Source of the DNA: Rhizobium chutanense
GTDB taxonomy: Bacteria > Pseudomonadota > Alphaproteobacteria > Rhizobiales > Rhizobiaceae
Direction: 5' to 3'
DNA: 64,000 bases
NCBI RefSeq assembly: GCF_002531935.1
Contig: NZ_NWSV01000006.1
Span: 62,001-126,000, forward strand
Position 1 is the stretch's first letter. The number at the start of each line of letters is the position of its first letter. This document shows positions 55,376 through 64,000 of the stretch, one piece after another. The position numbers and the translations under genes are program-made. The notes under the pieces were generated by a model that did not search any database, was not told where the DNA came from, and was given only the letters and a program-made list of their open reading frames with translations.

Positions 55376-56079
55376 GCGGCGATCTTTCCAGGTGAAAACT
55401 GCTGGACGTCGAGGATGCGGTCGGCGACCGCCTCGCGCACTTCCTCGTCGTGGAAGATGCCGAGAAGGGCGACATCCGCCTTCTTCTTCTCGGCGATCAT
55501 GCTGACGACGACGGCGCGGTTGCGAGCGTCGAGCGAGGCTGTTGGTTCATCGAGAAGCAGGATCGTGTGATCGGTGATGAAGCCGCGCGCGATGTTGACG
55601 CGCTGCTGCTCGCCGCCGGAGAAGGTGGCGGGCGGAAGCTGCCAGAGCGTTTCCGGCAGGTTGAGCCTGGCGAGCAGGGCGCCCGCCTTTTCCCGCGCCC
55701 TCGCGGCCTCTTCGCCGCGTGCCACCAGCGGTTCGGCGACCACGTCGATCGCCGCCACGCGCGGCACGGTGCGCAGGAACTGGCTGACATAACCGAGCGT
55801 ATGGCGCCGCACGTTGAGCACGGTGCGCGGATCGGCGGAGGCGAGGTCGACGATGCGTCCGTCGTGGCGGATCAGGATCTGGCCGGTGTCGACGGCATAA
55901 TTGCCGTAGATCATCTTGAGCAACGAGCTCTTGCCGATGCCCGAGGGGCCGCCGAGCACGACGCATTCGCCTGACGAGACCGAGAAGGCAACATCGGAGA
56001 CGACGGGCAGTTTGATGCCGTCGCGCAGGTGCATGGTGAAGCTCTTCGAGACTTCGGAAACGACGAGGGGCGTTGGCAT
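55372..56079 (-). CDS. phnL: C-P lyase subunit PhnL (ABC ATPase)
   Basis: A 235-aa ATPase-like subunit, not a transporter part. Walker A VLGGPSGIGKSSLLKMIYGN (about 42-61), LGYVSQFLRTVPRV, signature TFSGGEQQRVNIARGFITDH and Walker B LLLDEPTASLDARNR are intact. With PhnG-H-I it ribosylates phosphonates; it is also seen to stack on PhnK. 26 nt after phnK, overlapping the acyltransferase gene. Confidence 0.95.
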   Translation of the reverse strand: MPTPLVVSEVSKSFTMHLRDGIKLPVVSDVAFSVSSGECVVLGGPSGIGKSSLLKMIYGNYAVDTGQILIRHDGRIVDLASADPRTVLNVRRHTLGYVSQFLRTVPRVAAIDVVAEPLVARGEEAARAREKAGALLARLNLPETLWQLPPATFSGGEQQRVNIARGFITDHTILLLDEPTASLDARNRAVVVSMIAEKKKADVALLGIFHDEEVREAVADRILDVQQFSPGKIAA

Positions 56080-56105
56080 GATTTATTCTTCCTTGGTTCC
56101 GGACC

Positions 56106-56882
56106 TCAGACCTGCAGGATCGAGGAGACGAGCAGCTGCGTGTAGGGTTCTCTGGGATCGTCGAGCACCCGGTCGGTGAGCCCATGTTCGATGACGCAGC
56201 CGTCCTTCATCACCATCATCCGGTGCGACAGCAGCCGGGCGACGGCGAGATCGTGGGTGACGATGATGGCCGAGAGGCCGAGATCGTTGACGAGGCCGCG
56301 CACGAGATCGAGCAGGCGCGCCTGCACCGAGACGTCGAGGCCTCCGGTGGGTTCGTCCATGAAGACCAGGCGCGGACCGGTGACGAGGTTGCGGGCGATC
56401 TGCAGGCGCTGGCGCATGCCGCCGGAAAAGGCGCGTGGCTGGTCGTCGATGCGGTCGGCGTCGATCTCGACGCGTTCCAGCCAGTCGATCGCCGAAGCGC
56501 GGATCTTGCCGTAGTGCCGGTCGCCGATCGCCATCAGCCTTTCACCGACATTGGCGCCGGCCGAGACCGCCATGCGCAACCCGTCGGCCGGGTTCTGGTG
56601 CACGAAGCCCCAGTCCGTGCGCATCAGGAAGCGGCGCTCTGCCTCGTTCATGCGGTAGAGATCGCGGTAGCTGCCGTCGCGCATATGATACTCGACGCTG
56701 CCGGTGGTCGGCATCAGCCGGGTGGAGATGCAGTTGAGCAGCGTCGTCTTGCCCGAACCGGATTCGCCGACGATGGCCAGCACCTCGCCGGGCCAGAGCT
56801 CGAAGGTTACGTTCCGGCAACCGATGCGCTTGCCGTAGAACTTCGAGAGGTCGTTGACTTTGAGAAGCGGTGTGTCGGTCAT
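56106..56882 (-). CDS. phnK: C-P lyase subunit PhnK (ABC ATPase)
   Basis: A 258-aa ABC ATPase that binds the PhnGHIJ core. Walker A VGESGSGKTTLLNCISTRLM (about 38-57), GFVHQNPADGLRM, signature AFSGGMRQRLQIARNL, Walker B RLVFMDEPTGGLDVSVQ and H-loop IVTHDLAVARLL are intact. The ATG at 56882 overlaps the phnJ stop (ATGA), fixing the start. Confidence 0.95.
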   Translation of the reverse strand: MTDTPLLKVNDLSKFYGKRIGCRNVTFELWPGEVLAIVGESGSGKTTLLNCISTRLMPTTGSVEYHMRDGSYRDLYRMNEAERRFLMRTDWGFVHQNPADGLRMAVSAGANVGERLMAIGDRHYGKIRASAIDWLERVEIDADRIDDQPRAFSGGMRQRLQIARNLVTGPRLVFMDEPTGGLDVSVQARLLDLVRGLVNDLGLSAIIVTHDLAVARLLSHRMMVMKDGCVIEHGLTDRVLDDPREPYTQLLVSSILQV

Positions 56883-57754
56883 TCTGCAGCCTCCCGGGCC
56901 AGCATTTCGCCGGCATGCCCATGGGCCCGGCGATCCTCGCAATGGTCGGTATCGGAGCAGACGAACATGCGCCCGCCCTTATCGTCGAGAATGACTTCGT
57001 CGAGATAGACCTCCCCTGCGCCGCAAAGGGCGCAAGGCTTGTCGAAGCGCTGGATCTCGAAGGGGTGATCCTCGAAATCGAGACTGACGACATCGGTATA
57101 GGGCGGCACGGCATAGATGCGCTTTTCGCGGCCAGCGCCGAAAAGCTGCAGCGCTTCCGACCTGTGCATCTTCGGATTATCGAATTTCGGTGTCGGCGAC
57201 GGATCCATGACGTAGCGGCCATGAACCTTGACGGGATAGGCATAGGTCGTGGCGATGCGGCCGTTGCGGGCGATATCCTCATAGAGCTTCACATGCATGA
57301 GGCCGTATTCCTCGAGCGCATGCATCTTGCGCGTCTCGGTCTCGCGCGGTTCGAGGAAGCGCAGCGGTTCCGGGATCGGCACCTGATAGACGAGCACCTG
57401 GCCGGAGCTAAGCTTTTCCTCGGGGATGCGGTGGCGCGTCTGGATGATCGTGGCCTCGCCGGTGTGCGTCGTCACCGCGACATTGGCGACCTTCTGGAAG
57501 AAGGCGCGGATGGAGACGGCGTTGGTCGTGTCGTCGGCGCCCTGGTCGATGACCTTCAGCACGTCGTCAGGCCCGATGATGGCGGCCGTCACCTGCACGC
57601 CGCCGGTGCCCCAGCCGTAGGGCATCGGCATTTCTCTGCTGGCGAAGGGCACCTGGTAGCCGGGAATGGCGATCGCCTTCAGGATGGCGCGGCGGATCAT
57701 CCGCTTGGTCTGTTCGTCGAGATAGGCGAAGTTGTAGCTGGCGAGATCACTCAT
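56879..57754 (-). CDS. phnJ: Alpha-D-ribose 1-methylphosphonate 5-phosphate C-P lyase PhnJ
   Basis: PhnJ (291 aa) is the radical-SAM enzyme that breaks the carbon-phosphorus bond. Cys241, Cys244, Cys266 and Cys272 (CALCGAG, FVCSDTDHC) hold the [4Fe-4S] cluster and reactive Cys in the non-canonical arrangement of this enzyme, and the radical Gly32 is in IPGYQVPFAS. All key residues are present. It overlaps phnK and phnI at ATGA junctions. Confidence 0.98.
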   Translation of the reverse strand: MSDLASYNFAYLDEQTKRMIRRAILKAIAIPGYQVPFASREMPMPYGWGTGGVQVTAAIIGPDDVLKVIDQGADDTTNAVSIRAFFQKVANVAVTTHTGEATIIQTRHRIPEEKLSSGQVLVYQVPIPEPLRFLEPRETETRKMHALEEYGLMHVKLYEDIARNGRIATTYAYPVKVHGRYVMDPSPTPKFDNPKMHRSEALQLFGAGREKRIYAVPPYTDVVSLDFEDHPFEIQRFDKPCALCGAGEVYLDEVILDDKGGRMFVCSDTDHCEDRRAHGHAGEMLAREAAE

Positions 57755-58857
57755 TCGGCGGCCTCCTTCATGTCTTCGCCGCCGCTGCGGGTGGCTTCGA
57801 ATTCACGGCGCATGCGGCGGACGAGATCGAGTTCGGCCTGGAAGTCCACATAATGCGGCAGCTTCAGGTGCTCGACGAAGCCCGTCGCCTGAACGTTGTC
57901 GGAATGGGAAATGACGAATTCCTCGTCCTGCGCCGGCGCGGTGATATCCTCGCCGAGTTCTTCGGCGCGCAGCGCCCGATCGACGAGCGACATCGCCATC
58001 GCCTTGCGCTCGCTCTGGCCGAACACCAGGCCGTAGCCGCGGGTGAATTGCGGCGGCGCCTTGGCCGAACCCTTGAACTGGTTGACCATCTGGCACTCGG
58101 TGATCTGGATTGTGCCGAGCGAGACGGCGAAGCCGAGTTCCGGCACGTCGAATTCCACCGCGACCTCGCCGATGCGGATTTCGCCGGTGAAGGGGTGGTT
58201 GCGGCCGTAGCCGCGCTGGGTGGAATAACCGAGCGCCAGCAGAAAACCTTCGTCGCCGCGGGCAAGCGCCTGCAGGCGCAGATCCCGCGTCATCGGAAAT
58301 TCCATCGGCTCGCGGGTGAGGTCGCCGATCTCGTGATCTTCGGGCATGTCGCCGTCGGCCTCGATCAGGCCTTCCTCGCCAAGGATCTCGGAGACGCGCA
58401 TCACGCGGCCGGTCTCGGCCGGACGCTGGGCGGGCGCCTCGACCGCCTCGTCGGCCAGCAGCGAGGGATCGAGCAGGCGGTGGGTGTAGTCGAAGGTCGG
58501 CCCGAGCAGCTGGCCGCCCGGCAGATCCTTATAGGTCGCCGAGATCCGGCGCTCGATCGTCATATCGGCCGTGTCGAGCGGCTTCGAATAGCCGAAGCGC
58601 GGCAGCGTCGTACGATAGGCGCGCAGCAGGAAGATCGCCTCGATCATATCGCCGCGCGATTGGCGGACGGCAAGCGCTGCGAGCGTGCGGTCGAAAAGCG
58701 AGGCCTCGGCCATGACGCGGTCGACGGCGAGGGCCAGTTGTTCGACGATCTGCTCGATGCCGATCGCCGGCAGCGACCGGTCGCCGCGGCGGCGGTCGGC
58801 GAGCAGCCGGTGGGCATTGGCGATGGCGGCCTCGCCACCTTTGACGGCAACATACAT
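57751..58857 (-). CDS. phnI: C-P lyase core subunit PhnI
   Basis: PhnI (368 aa) is the nucleosidase-like subunit that transfers ribose triphosphate to the phosphonate. Conserved stretches: MYVAVKGGEAAIANAHRLLA at the start, RQSRGDMIEAIFLLRAYRTT, GYGRNHPFTGEIRIGEV and the C-terminal DNVQATGFVEHLKLPHYVDF. Overlaps phnJ by 4 nt and starts 4 nt after phnH. Confidence 0.97.
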   Translation of the reverse strand: MYVAVKGGEAAIANAHRLLADRRRGDRSLPAIGIEQIVEQLALAVDRVMAEASLFDRTLAALAVRQSRGDMIEAIFLLRAYRTTLPRFGYSKPLDTADMTIERRISATYKDLPGGQLLGPTFDYTHRLLDPSLLADEAVEAPAQRPAETGRVMRVSEILGEEGLIEADGDMPEDHEIGDLTREPMEFPMTRDLRLQALARGDEGFLLALGYSTQRGYGRNHPFTGEIRIGEVAVEFDVPELGFAVSLGTIQITECQMVNQFKGSAKAPPQFTRGYGLVFGQSERKAMAMSLVDRALRAEELGEDITAPAQDEEFVISHSDNVQATGFVEHLKLPHYVDFQAELDLVRRMRREFEATRSGGEDMKEAAE

Positions 58858-58861
58858 GAGC

Positions 58862-59470
58862 TCAGATCTCCGTTGCTGTGATCTTGGTGGTGCGCGGCAG
58901 GCAGAGGAAACGCCTGCCCGCCGTCAGCACGATGTCGATGCCGCGCGGAAAGAGGGCGCGGTTCTCGGTCCAAAGCCTGAGGAAGGTCTCCGGCAGGCCG
59001 ATAGGCGCGATCTCCGTCACGCTCTGGATGCCCGGACCCATCAGCGCCAGCCTGCGGCCGCCCTCGAGTTCGGCGAGCTCGATGATCAAGGTCGTCGAAC
59101 GGTCGGGATATTCCTGCGTGCCCGCGGCAAAAAGCCCGAAGGGGCAGAGCGCGGTGCCGGCCTCGGCGAAGGCAAAGCGTGCCTCGGCTTTTTCGGTGGT
59201 CAGAGGCGCGCCGGTGTGGAAGCCGAGCCACTCCGGCACGGTGGATTTCGCCAGTCCCTGGGAAAGCCAGACTGATGTGTCGTGGTCGCAAAGCGTCAGC
59301 GCGATCGCGCCGGCGGCGATGCCGAGGGGTGCGGGCGGCGCGGCATCGGGCTGAACGGTCTGGATCGTACCGGGGCGGGCCATGCCGTCCATCAACATCT
59401 TGAAGACGCTCTGGGCGTGGAAAACCGGCTCGGCAAAGCCGCCGGTCAGCGCTTCTGTCTTCAGGCCCAT
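58862..59470 (-). CDS. phnH: C-P lyase core subunit PhnH
   Basis: PhnH (202 aa) binds PhnGIJ in the C-P lyase complex; structurally a PLP-transferase-like fold without the cofactor. Conserved: FRLQ-type start seen as AQSVFKMLMDGMARPGTIQT, TLCDHDTSVWLS and GPGIQ. It overlaps the phnG stop by one base (TGATG) and precedes phnI by 4 nt, so the core genes are tightly coupled. Confidence 0.95.
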   Translation of the reverse strand: MGLKTEALTGGFAEPVFHAQSVFKMLMDGMARPGTIQTVQPDAAPPAPLGIAAGAIALTLCDHDTSVWLSQGLAKSTVPEWLGFHTGAPLTTEKAEARFAFAEAGTALCPFGLFAAGTQEYPDRSTTLIIELAELEGGRRLALMGPGIQSVTEIAPIGLPETFLRLWTENRALFPRGIDIVLTAGRRFLCLPRTTKITATEI

Positions 59471-59946
59471 CAGTTGTCTCCCCGCACCATGGTGAAGAAA
59501 TCGACGCGGGTCGCCGCCGTCTCGTCGGCCTTGCGGCGCTCAGTAGCGGCGATCCGCCCGGCGATCGGCAAAAGCAGCGCCTGTTCGACGAAATCCTGCG
59601 TCGCCTCCTCCTGCCAGAGCGCGTCGAAGATCGCCGCAAGCCGGGCCTTCTCACGATCGGTGCCGAGCGCCTGCGCATGGCCGACCGAGCCGGAATCCAG
59701 CCGGACCGTCGCCCGTGTCACCGTCACTTCGCCGAGATTGAAGGGCGCTCCGCCGCCGCCGATGCGCCCGCGCACCATCACCAGCCCGGTCTCCGGCCCG
59801 CGCACCGGATGTGCCGCCGGCTTTTGCGGCAAGGCATCCCAGACTGCCTGGAGTTCGCTGCGTTCTGCCCGCGCCAGCAGATCGGCGGCGCGTTTGCGCC
59901 CGGATGCCGTCTGTGACGCAGCGTCTTTCCTGTCCGCTGAGATCAT
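59470..59946 (-). CDS. phnG: C-P lyase core subunit PhnG
   Basis: PhnG (158 aa), first gene of the operon. Conserved: LARAERSELQAVWDAL, PETGLVMVRGRIGGGGAPFN, LGEVTVTRATVRL and GSVGHAQALGTDREKARLAA. AGGAG precedes the ATG by about 7 nt. The promoter region overlaps the palindrome at 59962-59979, so PhnF should repress it. Confidence 0.96.
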   Translation of the reverse strand: MISADRKDAASQTASGRKRAADLLARAERSELQAVWDALPQKPAAHPVRGPETGLVMVRGRIGGGGAPFNLGEVTVTRATVRLDSGSVGHAQALGTDREKARLAAIFDALWQEEATQDFVEQALLLPIAGRIAATERRKADETAATRVDFFTMVRGDN

Positions 59947-59961
59947 CGCCGCTCCTCTAAA

Positions 59962-59979
59962 TGTCTATTGATATAGACA
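59962..59979. promoter_or_regulatory. Palindrome between phnG and phnF, candidate PhnF operator
   Basis: TGTCTAT and ATAGACA flank TGAT: perfect 7-bp arms. It lies 16 nt before the phnG start and overlaps the likely -10 region on the minus strand. A second related half-site (CTATACA) follows at 59981. HutC-type GntR regulators bind such TATAGAC-like palindromes. Confidence 0.7.
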
Positions 59980-60025
59980 ACTATACAAGATATACCTACG
60001 CTTAAATCGATGTCGTGACAAGCGT

Positions 60026-60799
60026 GTGACGTCGTCGGTTGGAATGACAGGACAGGGGCGAATGGCGGGATTGAAGCAGGTGCAAAGGCAGACCGGCGTG
60101 GCGCTCTGGCGCCAGATCGCCGATCGGATTCGCGAGGCGATCGGCAACGGAGCCTATGACGAAACCGGAATGGTGCCGCCCGAAACCGTCCTGGCGCTGC
60201 AGTTGGGCGTCAATCGGCATACGGTGCGCAGCGCGCTGGCAGCCTTGGCGCAGGAGGGGATCGTGCGTGCGGTACAAGGTCGCGGCACGCTGATCGAGCG
60301 TAAGGAGCGGCTGAATTTCCCGATCACCCGGCGCACGCGCTTCACCTCAGGCATCGGCGATCAGGCGCGCGAGATGCGCGCCCTCCTGCTGGATGAAGCG
60401 ACGGAGGAGGCGAGCGCCGAGGTTGCCCGCTGGCTGGGCTTGAAGCAGGGAGAAGAGGTGATCCGGCTGGAAACCTTGCGCCATGCCGACAGGCGGCCGG
60501 TTTCAAAGGCGACGAGCTGGTTTCCCGCCGCACGCTTCGCCGGCATCGGTGAGGCCTATCGCAAGCGCGAATCGATCACCAAGGCCTTTGCCGACCTTGG
60601 CCTGCCGGACTATGTCAGGACGACGACAGAAGTGACGGCCGCCCACGCGAACACATCAGACCTAGCCGACCTGGAGCTCACCCCTGGTGCGATCCTGCTG
60701 ATCGCCAAGGCGATGAATACCGATCTCGACGGTGTGCCGGTGCAGTATTCGATCAGCCGCTTCGCAGCCGACCGCGTGCAGTTTACCATCGAGAATTGA
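60026..60799 (+). CDS. phnF: GntR/HutC family regulator PhnF
   Basis: A 257-aa regulator, 251 aa from ATG 60044 or 245 aa from ATG 60062. The winged HTH (about 20-90) has ALWRQIADRIREAIGNGAYD and LGVNRHTVRSALAALAQEGI; the UTRA ligand domain (about 105-250) ends VPVQYSISRFAADRVQFTIE. PhnF senses phosphate or a phosphonate and represses phn genes. GTG 60026 is the longest start; ATG 60062 has AGGGG just upstream and is likely. Divergent from phnG. Confidence 0.9.
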   Translation: MTSSVGMTGQGRMAGLKQVQRQTGVALWRQIADRIREAIGNGAYDETGMVPPETVLALQLGVNRHTVRSALAALAQEGIVRAVQGRGTLIERKERLNFPITRRTRFTSGIGDQAREMRALLLDEATEEASAEVARWLGLKQGEEVIRLETLRHADRRPVSKATSWFPAARFAGIGEAYRKRESITKAFADLGLPDYVRTTTEVTAAHANTSDLADLELTPGAILLIAKAMNTDLDGVPVQYSISRFAADRVQFTIEN

Positions 60800-60804
60800 G
60801 GGCA

Positions 60805-60830
60805 GCCTTCCCCGTCGGGACAGGGAAGGC
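60805..60830. terminator. Hairpin between convergent phnF and gpmA
   Basis: GCCTTCCC and GGGAAGGC form a perfect 8-bp stem with a 10-nt loop, 5 nt after the phnF stop and 8 nt from the gpmA end. No T-run on either strand, so termination is weak or Rho-aided. Confidence 0.5.
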
Positions 60831-60838
60831 CGCTGGAT

Positions 60839-61474
60839 TCAATGTGCGCCGGACATGTCGCCGAGCACTTCCTTGGAAGCGACGGTGGAATCCGCCTTCA
60901 GCTTGTAGACCATCGGCACGCCGGTCGCGAGGTTGAGGGCGAGCACGCCTTCCTTGCTTAGCTTGTCGAGCACCATGACCAGCGAGCGCAGCGAATTGCC
61001 GTGTGCGGCAACCAGCACCTTCTCGCCGCGCAGCACGCGCGGCAGGATCTCGGTGAGGTAATAGGGCCAGACGCGGGCGCCGGTGTCGCGCAGGCTTTCG
61101 CCGCCCGGCGGCGGCACGTCATAGGAGCGGCGCCAGATATGCACCTGCTCCTCGCCCCATTTGGCGCGCGCATCATCCTTGTTGAGGCCGGAGAGATCGC
61201 CGTAGTCGCGTTCGTTCAGCGCCTGGTCGCGGATCGTCTCGAGATCGGGCTGCCCGACCTTGTCGAGGATGAGCTTCAGCGTGTGCTGGGCGCGCACGAG
61301 TGCGGAGGTATAGGCGACGTCGAATTTGATCCCGTATTCGGCAAGTGCGGCGCCGCCGGCTTTGGCTTCCTGAATGCCGAGCTCGGTCAGATCGGGATCC
61401 TTCCAGCCGGTGAAGAGATTCTTCAGGTTCCAGTCGCTCTGGCCGTGGCGAACGAGGACGAGGGTACCGCTCAT
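60839..61474 (-). CDS. gpmA: 2,3-bisphosphoglycerate-dependent phosphoglycerate mutase
   Basis: GpmA (211 aa) interconverts 2- and 3-phosphoglycerate. The catalytic [18 protein letters not shown] (His at about 10) and the second His in [15 protein letters not shown] are present, with [17 protein letters not shown] in between. It is shorter than E. coli GpmA, as normal in alphaproteobacteria. It lies 21 nt after dapB, probably in one transcript with dapB and the ABC gene. Confidence 0.96.
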   Translation of the reverse strand: MSGTLVLVRHGQSDWNLKNLFTGWKDPDLTELGIQEAKAGGAALAEYGIKFDVAYTSALVRAQHTLKLILDKVGQPDLETIRDQALNERDYGDLSGLNKDDARAKWGEEQVHIWRRSYDVPPPGGESLRDTGARVWPYYLTEILPRVLRGEKVLVAAHGNSLRSLVMVLDKLSKEGVLALNLATGVPMVYKLKADSTVASKEVLGDMSGAH

Positions 61475-61495
61475 GAATATGCCTCCGTAGTATCG

Positions 61496-62320
61496 TTATT
61501 GGGAAGAAAGCCCGAGCACGTCGAGCATGGAATAGAGACCCGGCTTCTTGTCGCGCGCCCAAAGCGCCGCCTTGATGGCGCCGCGCGCGAAGATCGAGCG
61601 GTCGGCCGCACTGTGCGACAAGGTGACGATTTCGCCTTCGCCGGCAAAAAGCACCGAATGTTCGCCGATGACGGAGCCGCCGCGCAGCGTCGCAAAGCCG
61701 ATCGTGCCGGCTTCGCGGGCGCCGGTATGGCCGTCGCGCACCCTGACCGATTTCGAGGCAAGATCGATATTGCGGCCCTTTGCCGCCGCTTCGCCGAGCA
61801 GAAGCGCCGTGCCGGAAGGGGCGTCGACTTTGTGCTTGTGGTGCATTTCCAGGATCTCGATATCCCAGTCGGCAGGCTCGAGCGCCCGCGCTGCCTGCTC
61901 GGTCAACACGCTGAGCAGATTGACCCCGAGGCTCATATTGCCCGACTTGACGATGCGGGCATGGCGGGCGGCCGCGGCGATCCTGGCATCGTCGTCTGCC
62001 GAGCAGCCGGTCGTGCCGATCACATGAACGATGCGCGCCTGCGCGGCAAGCCCTGAAAATTCCACGGTTGCGGCAGGCGAGGTGAAGTCGAGCACGCCTT
62101 CGGCATCGAGAAAGGCGTTGAGCGGATCGTCGCCGATGATGACGCCGGTCGGGCCGAGACCGGCAATCTCGCCGGCATCCTTGCCGATAAAGGGCGAGCC
62201 GGCGCGCTCGACCGCGGCATGCAGCGTCACGCCTTCCATGGAATGAATGAGCCGGATCAGCGTCTGACCCATGCGCCCGGCTGCGCCAACCACCACCAGT
62301 TTCATCGCAGCATCGCTCAT
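61496..62320 (-). CDS. dapB: 4-hydroxy-tetrahydrodipicolinate reductase
   Basis: DapB (274 aa), lysine/diaminopimelate pathway. NAD(P)H site [20 protein letters not shown], catalytic [20 protein letters not shown] and [18 protein letters not shown] are intact. It starts [12 protein letters not shown]; the internal ATG five codons on is the alternative. It begins 19 nt after the ABC gene. Confidence 0.97.
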   Translation of the reverse strand: MSDAAMKLVVVGAAGRMGQTLIRLIHSMEGVTLHAAVERAGSPFIGKDAGEIAGLGPTGVIIGDDPLNAFLDAEGVLDFTSPAATVEFSGLAAQARIVHVIGTTGCSADDDARIAAAARHARIVKSGNMSLGVNLLSVLTEQAARALEPADWDIEILEMHHKHKVDAPSGTALLLGEAAAKGRNIDLASKSVRVRDGHTGAREAGTIGFATLRGGSVIGEHSVLFAGEGEIVTLSHSAADRSIFARGAIKAALWARDKKPGLYSMLDVLGLSSQ

Positions 62321-62339
62321 TTCAGTCTCTCATGTCAGG

Positions 62340-64000
62340 TCAGTTTGAATCGGAGGCCGAAGGCCTCTGCAGATTGTTGAGACGAGCGTAAAGACCGTCG
62401 CTGACCTTCGCAAGCGTCTCGTGATTGCCTTCTTCGACGACGCGGCCCTGCTGCATGACGACGATCTTATCGGCGCGCACCACGGTCGAAAGCCGGTGGG
62501 CGATGACGACGACGGTGCGTCCGGTCATCGCCTCGTCGAGCGCCTTCTGAACCGCCGCCTCGGATTCGGTGTCGAGGGCCGACGTCGCCTCGTCGAGCAG
62601 CAGGATCGGCGCGTTGCGCACCAGGGCACGCGCGATCGACAGCCGCTGGCGCTGGCCGCCCGACAGCGTCACGCCGTTTTCGCCGACGGCCGTCTCGTAA
62701 CCCTGCGGCTGTGCCGAGATGAAGTCATGCGCATAGGCAAGCCGGGCCGCTTCTTCCACCTCGGCATCGGTCGCTTCCGGCCGGCCGTAGCGGATATTGT
62801 CGCGGATCGTGCCCTCGAACAGATAGGGCTGCTGCGAGACATAGGCGAGCTGCTGACGCAGCGACTTCTTGGTGATATGGGCAATATCCTGGCCGTCGAT
62901 CAGGATCTCGCCTTCGCGCGGATCGTAGAAGCGCGGAATGAGGCTGATGACGGTGGATTTGCCGGCGCCCGAGGGACCGACCAGCGCGGTGGTGGCGCCG
63001 CCCTCGGCGACGAAGCTGACGCCGCTGAGCACGCTGTCATTGCCGTAGGCGAAGGACACGTTGCGGAATTCGATCCGCGCCTGCGTCACCGCCAGCGGCT
63101 TTGCATCCGGCAGGTCGCGCTGGCGCGGTTCCATGTCGAGCAGTTCGTAGATCATCCGCGCATTGACGACGGCACGCTCCATCTGCACCTGCAGGCGGGC
63201 AAGCCGGCGGGCCGGATCATAGGCCAGCAGCAAGGCGGTCACGAAGGAGAAGAAGGCGCCCGGGGCCACATTGTAGTAGATCGAGCGGTAGGCGGCATAG
63301 GCGAGCACGCTGGCAACGGCAAAGCCTGCGAAACTCTCCGTCAGCGGCGACGTGCGTTCGGAAAGCCGAGCAATCCGGTTTGCCCGGCTTTCGGCGCCGG
63401 TGATGAGTTTGTTGACCTTGCGCTCCAGTTCGTCTTCCATCGTGAAGGCTTTGACGATGGCAATACCCTGGATCGTCTCCTGCATGGCGCCCAGCACATG
63501 GCTGTTCAAATGCACCGCCTCGCGGGTCGCCGAGCGCAGCCGCTTGGACACATAGCGCAGCGCATAAAGCAGCGGCGGCGCCATGATGAACACGGCAAGG
63601 CTGAGCAGCGGATCCTGGAGGATCATCACGCCGATCAGCGAGATGAAGGTCAAGAGATCGCGCACCGTCGAGGTGATCGTCAGGTTGAGCACGTCGCGGA
63701 TGCCGCTGACGTTCTGGCTCACCTGCGCGGCGATATGGGCGGAGCGCGCCTCGCTGAAGAAGCCGACCGAAAGCGTCATCAGATGCGAATAGAGCCGGCG
63801 CTGGTACCGCGCGACGATATTGTTGCCGACCTTGGAAAGCGCCACCGCCTGGCCGTAGCTGGCAAAACCGCGCAGCACGAAGGCGATGAAGATCGAAAGA
63901 CAGATGATCCAGACGACGTCGGCGCGGCGGTTGGCGAAGGCCTCGTCGATGATCGCTCGCATGATCCAGGCGGTAAACGCCGTCGAAAGCGCCACCACGA
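62340..64000 (-). CDS. ABC exporter, MsbA/lipid type, 5' end cut by window
   Basis: At least 552 residues of a fused permease-ATPase half-transporter; the start is beyond the right edge. The transmembrane domain has about five visible helices and the cytoplasmic loops of type IV exporters. The ATPase has Walker A VGPSGAGKSTVISLIPRFYD, Q-loop YVSQQPYLFEGTIRDNIRYG, signature TLSGGQRQRLSIARALVRNA, Walker B ILLLDEATSALD and H-loop VVIAHRLSTVV. Lipid A flippase is the usual role of this type, but multidrug export cannot be excluded. Confidence 0.92.
   Translation of the reverse strand, partial: VVALSTAFTAWIMRAIIDEAFANRRADVVWIICLSIFIAFVLRGFASYGQAVALSKVGNNIVARYQRRLYSHLMTLSVGFFSEARSAHIAAQVSQNVSGIRDVLNLTITSTVRDLLTFISLIGVMILQDPLLSLAVFIMAPPLLYALRYVSKRLRSATREAVHLNSHVLGAMQETIQGIAIVKAFTMEDELERKVNKLITGAESRANRIARLSERTSPLTESFAGFAVASVLAYAAYRSIYYNVAPGAFFSFVTALLLAYDPARRLARLQVQMERAVVNARMIYELLDMEPRQRDLPDAKPLAVTQARIEFRNVSFAYGNDSVLSGVSFVAEGGATTALVGPSGAGKSTVISLIPRFYDPREGEILIDGQDIAHITKKSLRQQLAYVSQQPYLFEGTIRDNIRYGRPEATDAEVEEAARLAYAHDFISAQPQGYETAVGENGVTLSGGQRQRLSIARALVRNAPILLLDEATSALDTESEAAVQKALDEAMTGRTVVVIAHRLSTVVRADKIVVMQQGRVVEEGNHETLAKVSDGLYARLNNLQRPSASDSN

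Overview
This window looks like chromosomal DNA of a fast-growing Rhizobium, probably of the R. leguminosarum/R. etli group. The evidence is high GC with alphaproteobacterial codon use, CTTG-N17-CTATAT type promoters, the local orders dnaX-ybaB and dnaK-dnaJ, a MarR/sRNA/polA arrangement like that of the rhizobial alpha-r7 (Smr7C) sRNA, and a rhizobial type C-P lyase operon. There is no prophage, insertion sequence, CRISPR array, tRNA or rRNA gene. Most of the window is core genome.

Layout. 1-2.6 kb: the rimP-nusA-ylxR operon (minus strand) behind a strong promoter and a terminator-like leader. 2.7-10.1 kb: an MFS exporter, a lytic transglycosylase, recR, ybaB, dnaX and the SRP RNA gene, with a MOSC protein and a secreted orphan lying between ybaB and recR. 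10.1-13.1 kb: a HIT protein, nudC, a WYL regulator, and two small genes that share a near-identical palindrome upstream. 13-22 kb: pheA-kdsB, membrane cytochrome c, an AEC carrier, a PfkB kinase, an SH3 protein, a 2-hydroxyacid dehydrogenase, and the translationally coupled recF-moeB-GNAT set. 22.4-29.4 kb: an XRE regulator, dnaJ, dnaK with a heat-shock-like promoter, and a class A penicillin-binding protein. 29.5-36 kb: small secreted proteins, an unassigned chain of RNA hairpins ending in a terminator, an M20 dipeptidase, an MHYT-GGDEF-EAL protein, a MarR regulator and an alpha-r7-like sRNA. 36-41.7 kb: polA and an FtsK translocase without membrane segments. 41.7-47.8 kb: a PotABCD-like ABC importer with a divergent LysR regulator and a frameshifted GrpB gene.

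47.8-60.8 kb is the main accessory block, a complete phosphonate uptake and C-P lyase locus read on the minus strand: phnG-H-I-J-K-L, a hexapeptide acyltransferase, phnC-D-E1-E2, a DUF1045 protein, phnM and phnN, with the GntR regulator phnF divergent and a perfect-arm palindrome between phnF and phnG. PhnCDE import the phosphonate. PhnG-L and PhnM couple it to ribose and cleave the C-P bond. PhnN returns ribose 1,5-bisphosphate to PRPP. PhnP is absent here, and the DUF1045 protein carries the paired HxT motifs of 2H phosphoesterases, so it is a candidate replacement. The window ends with gpmA, dapB and a truncated MsbA-type ABC exporter.

The most interesting signals are the multi-hairpin RNA candidate at 29.85-30.07 kb with repeated CCCTCA loops, the rimP leader attenuator with a possible 12-residue leader peptide, the paired palindromes next to the WYL regulator, the DUF1045/PhnP question, the large insertion in PhnE2, and a diverged intergenic repeat present three times.
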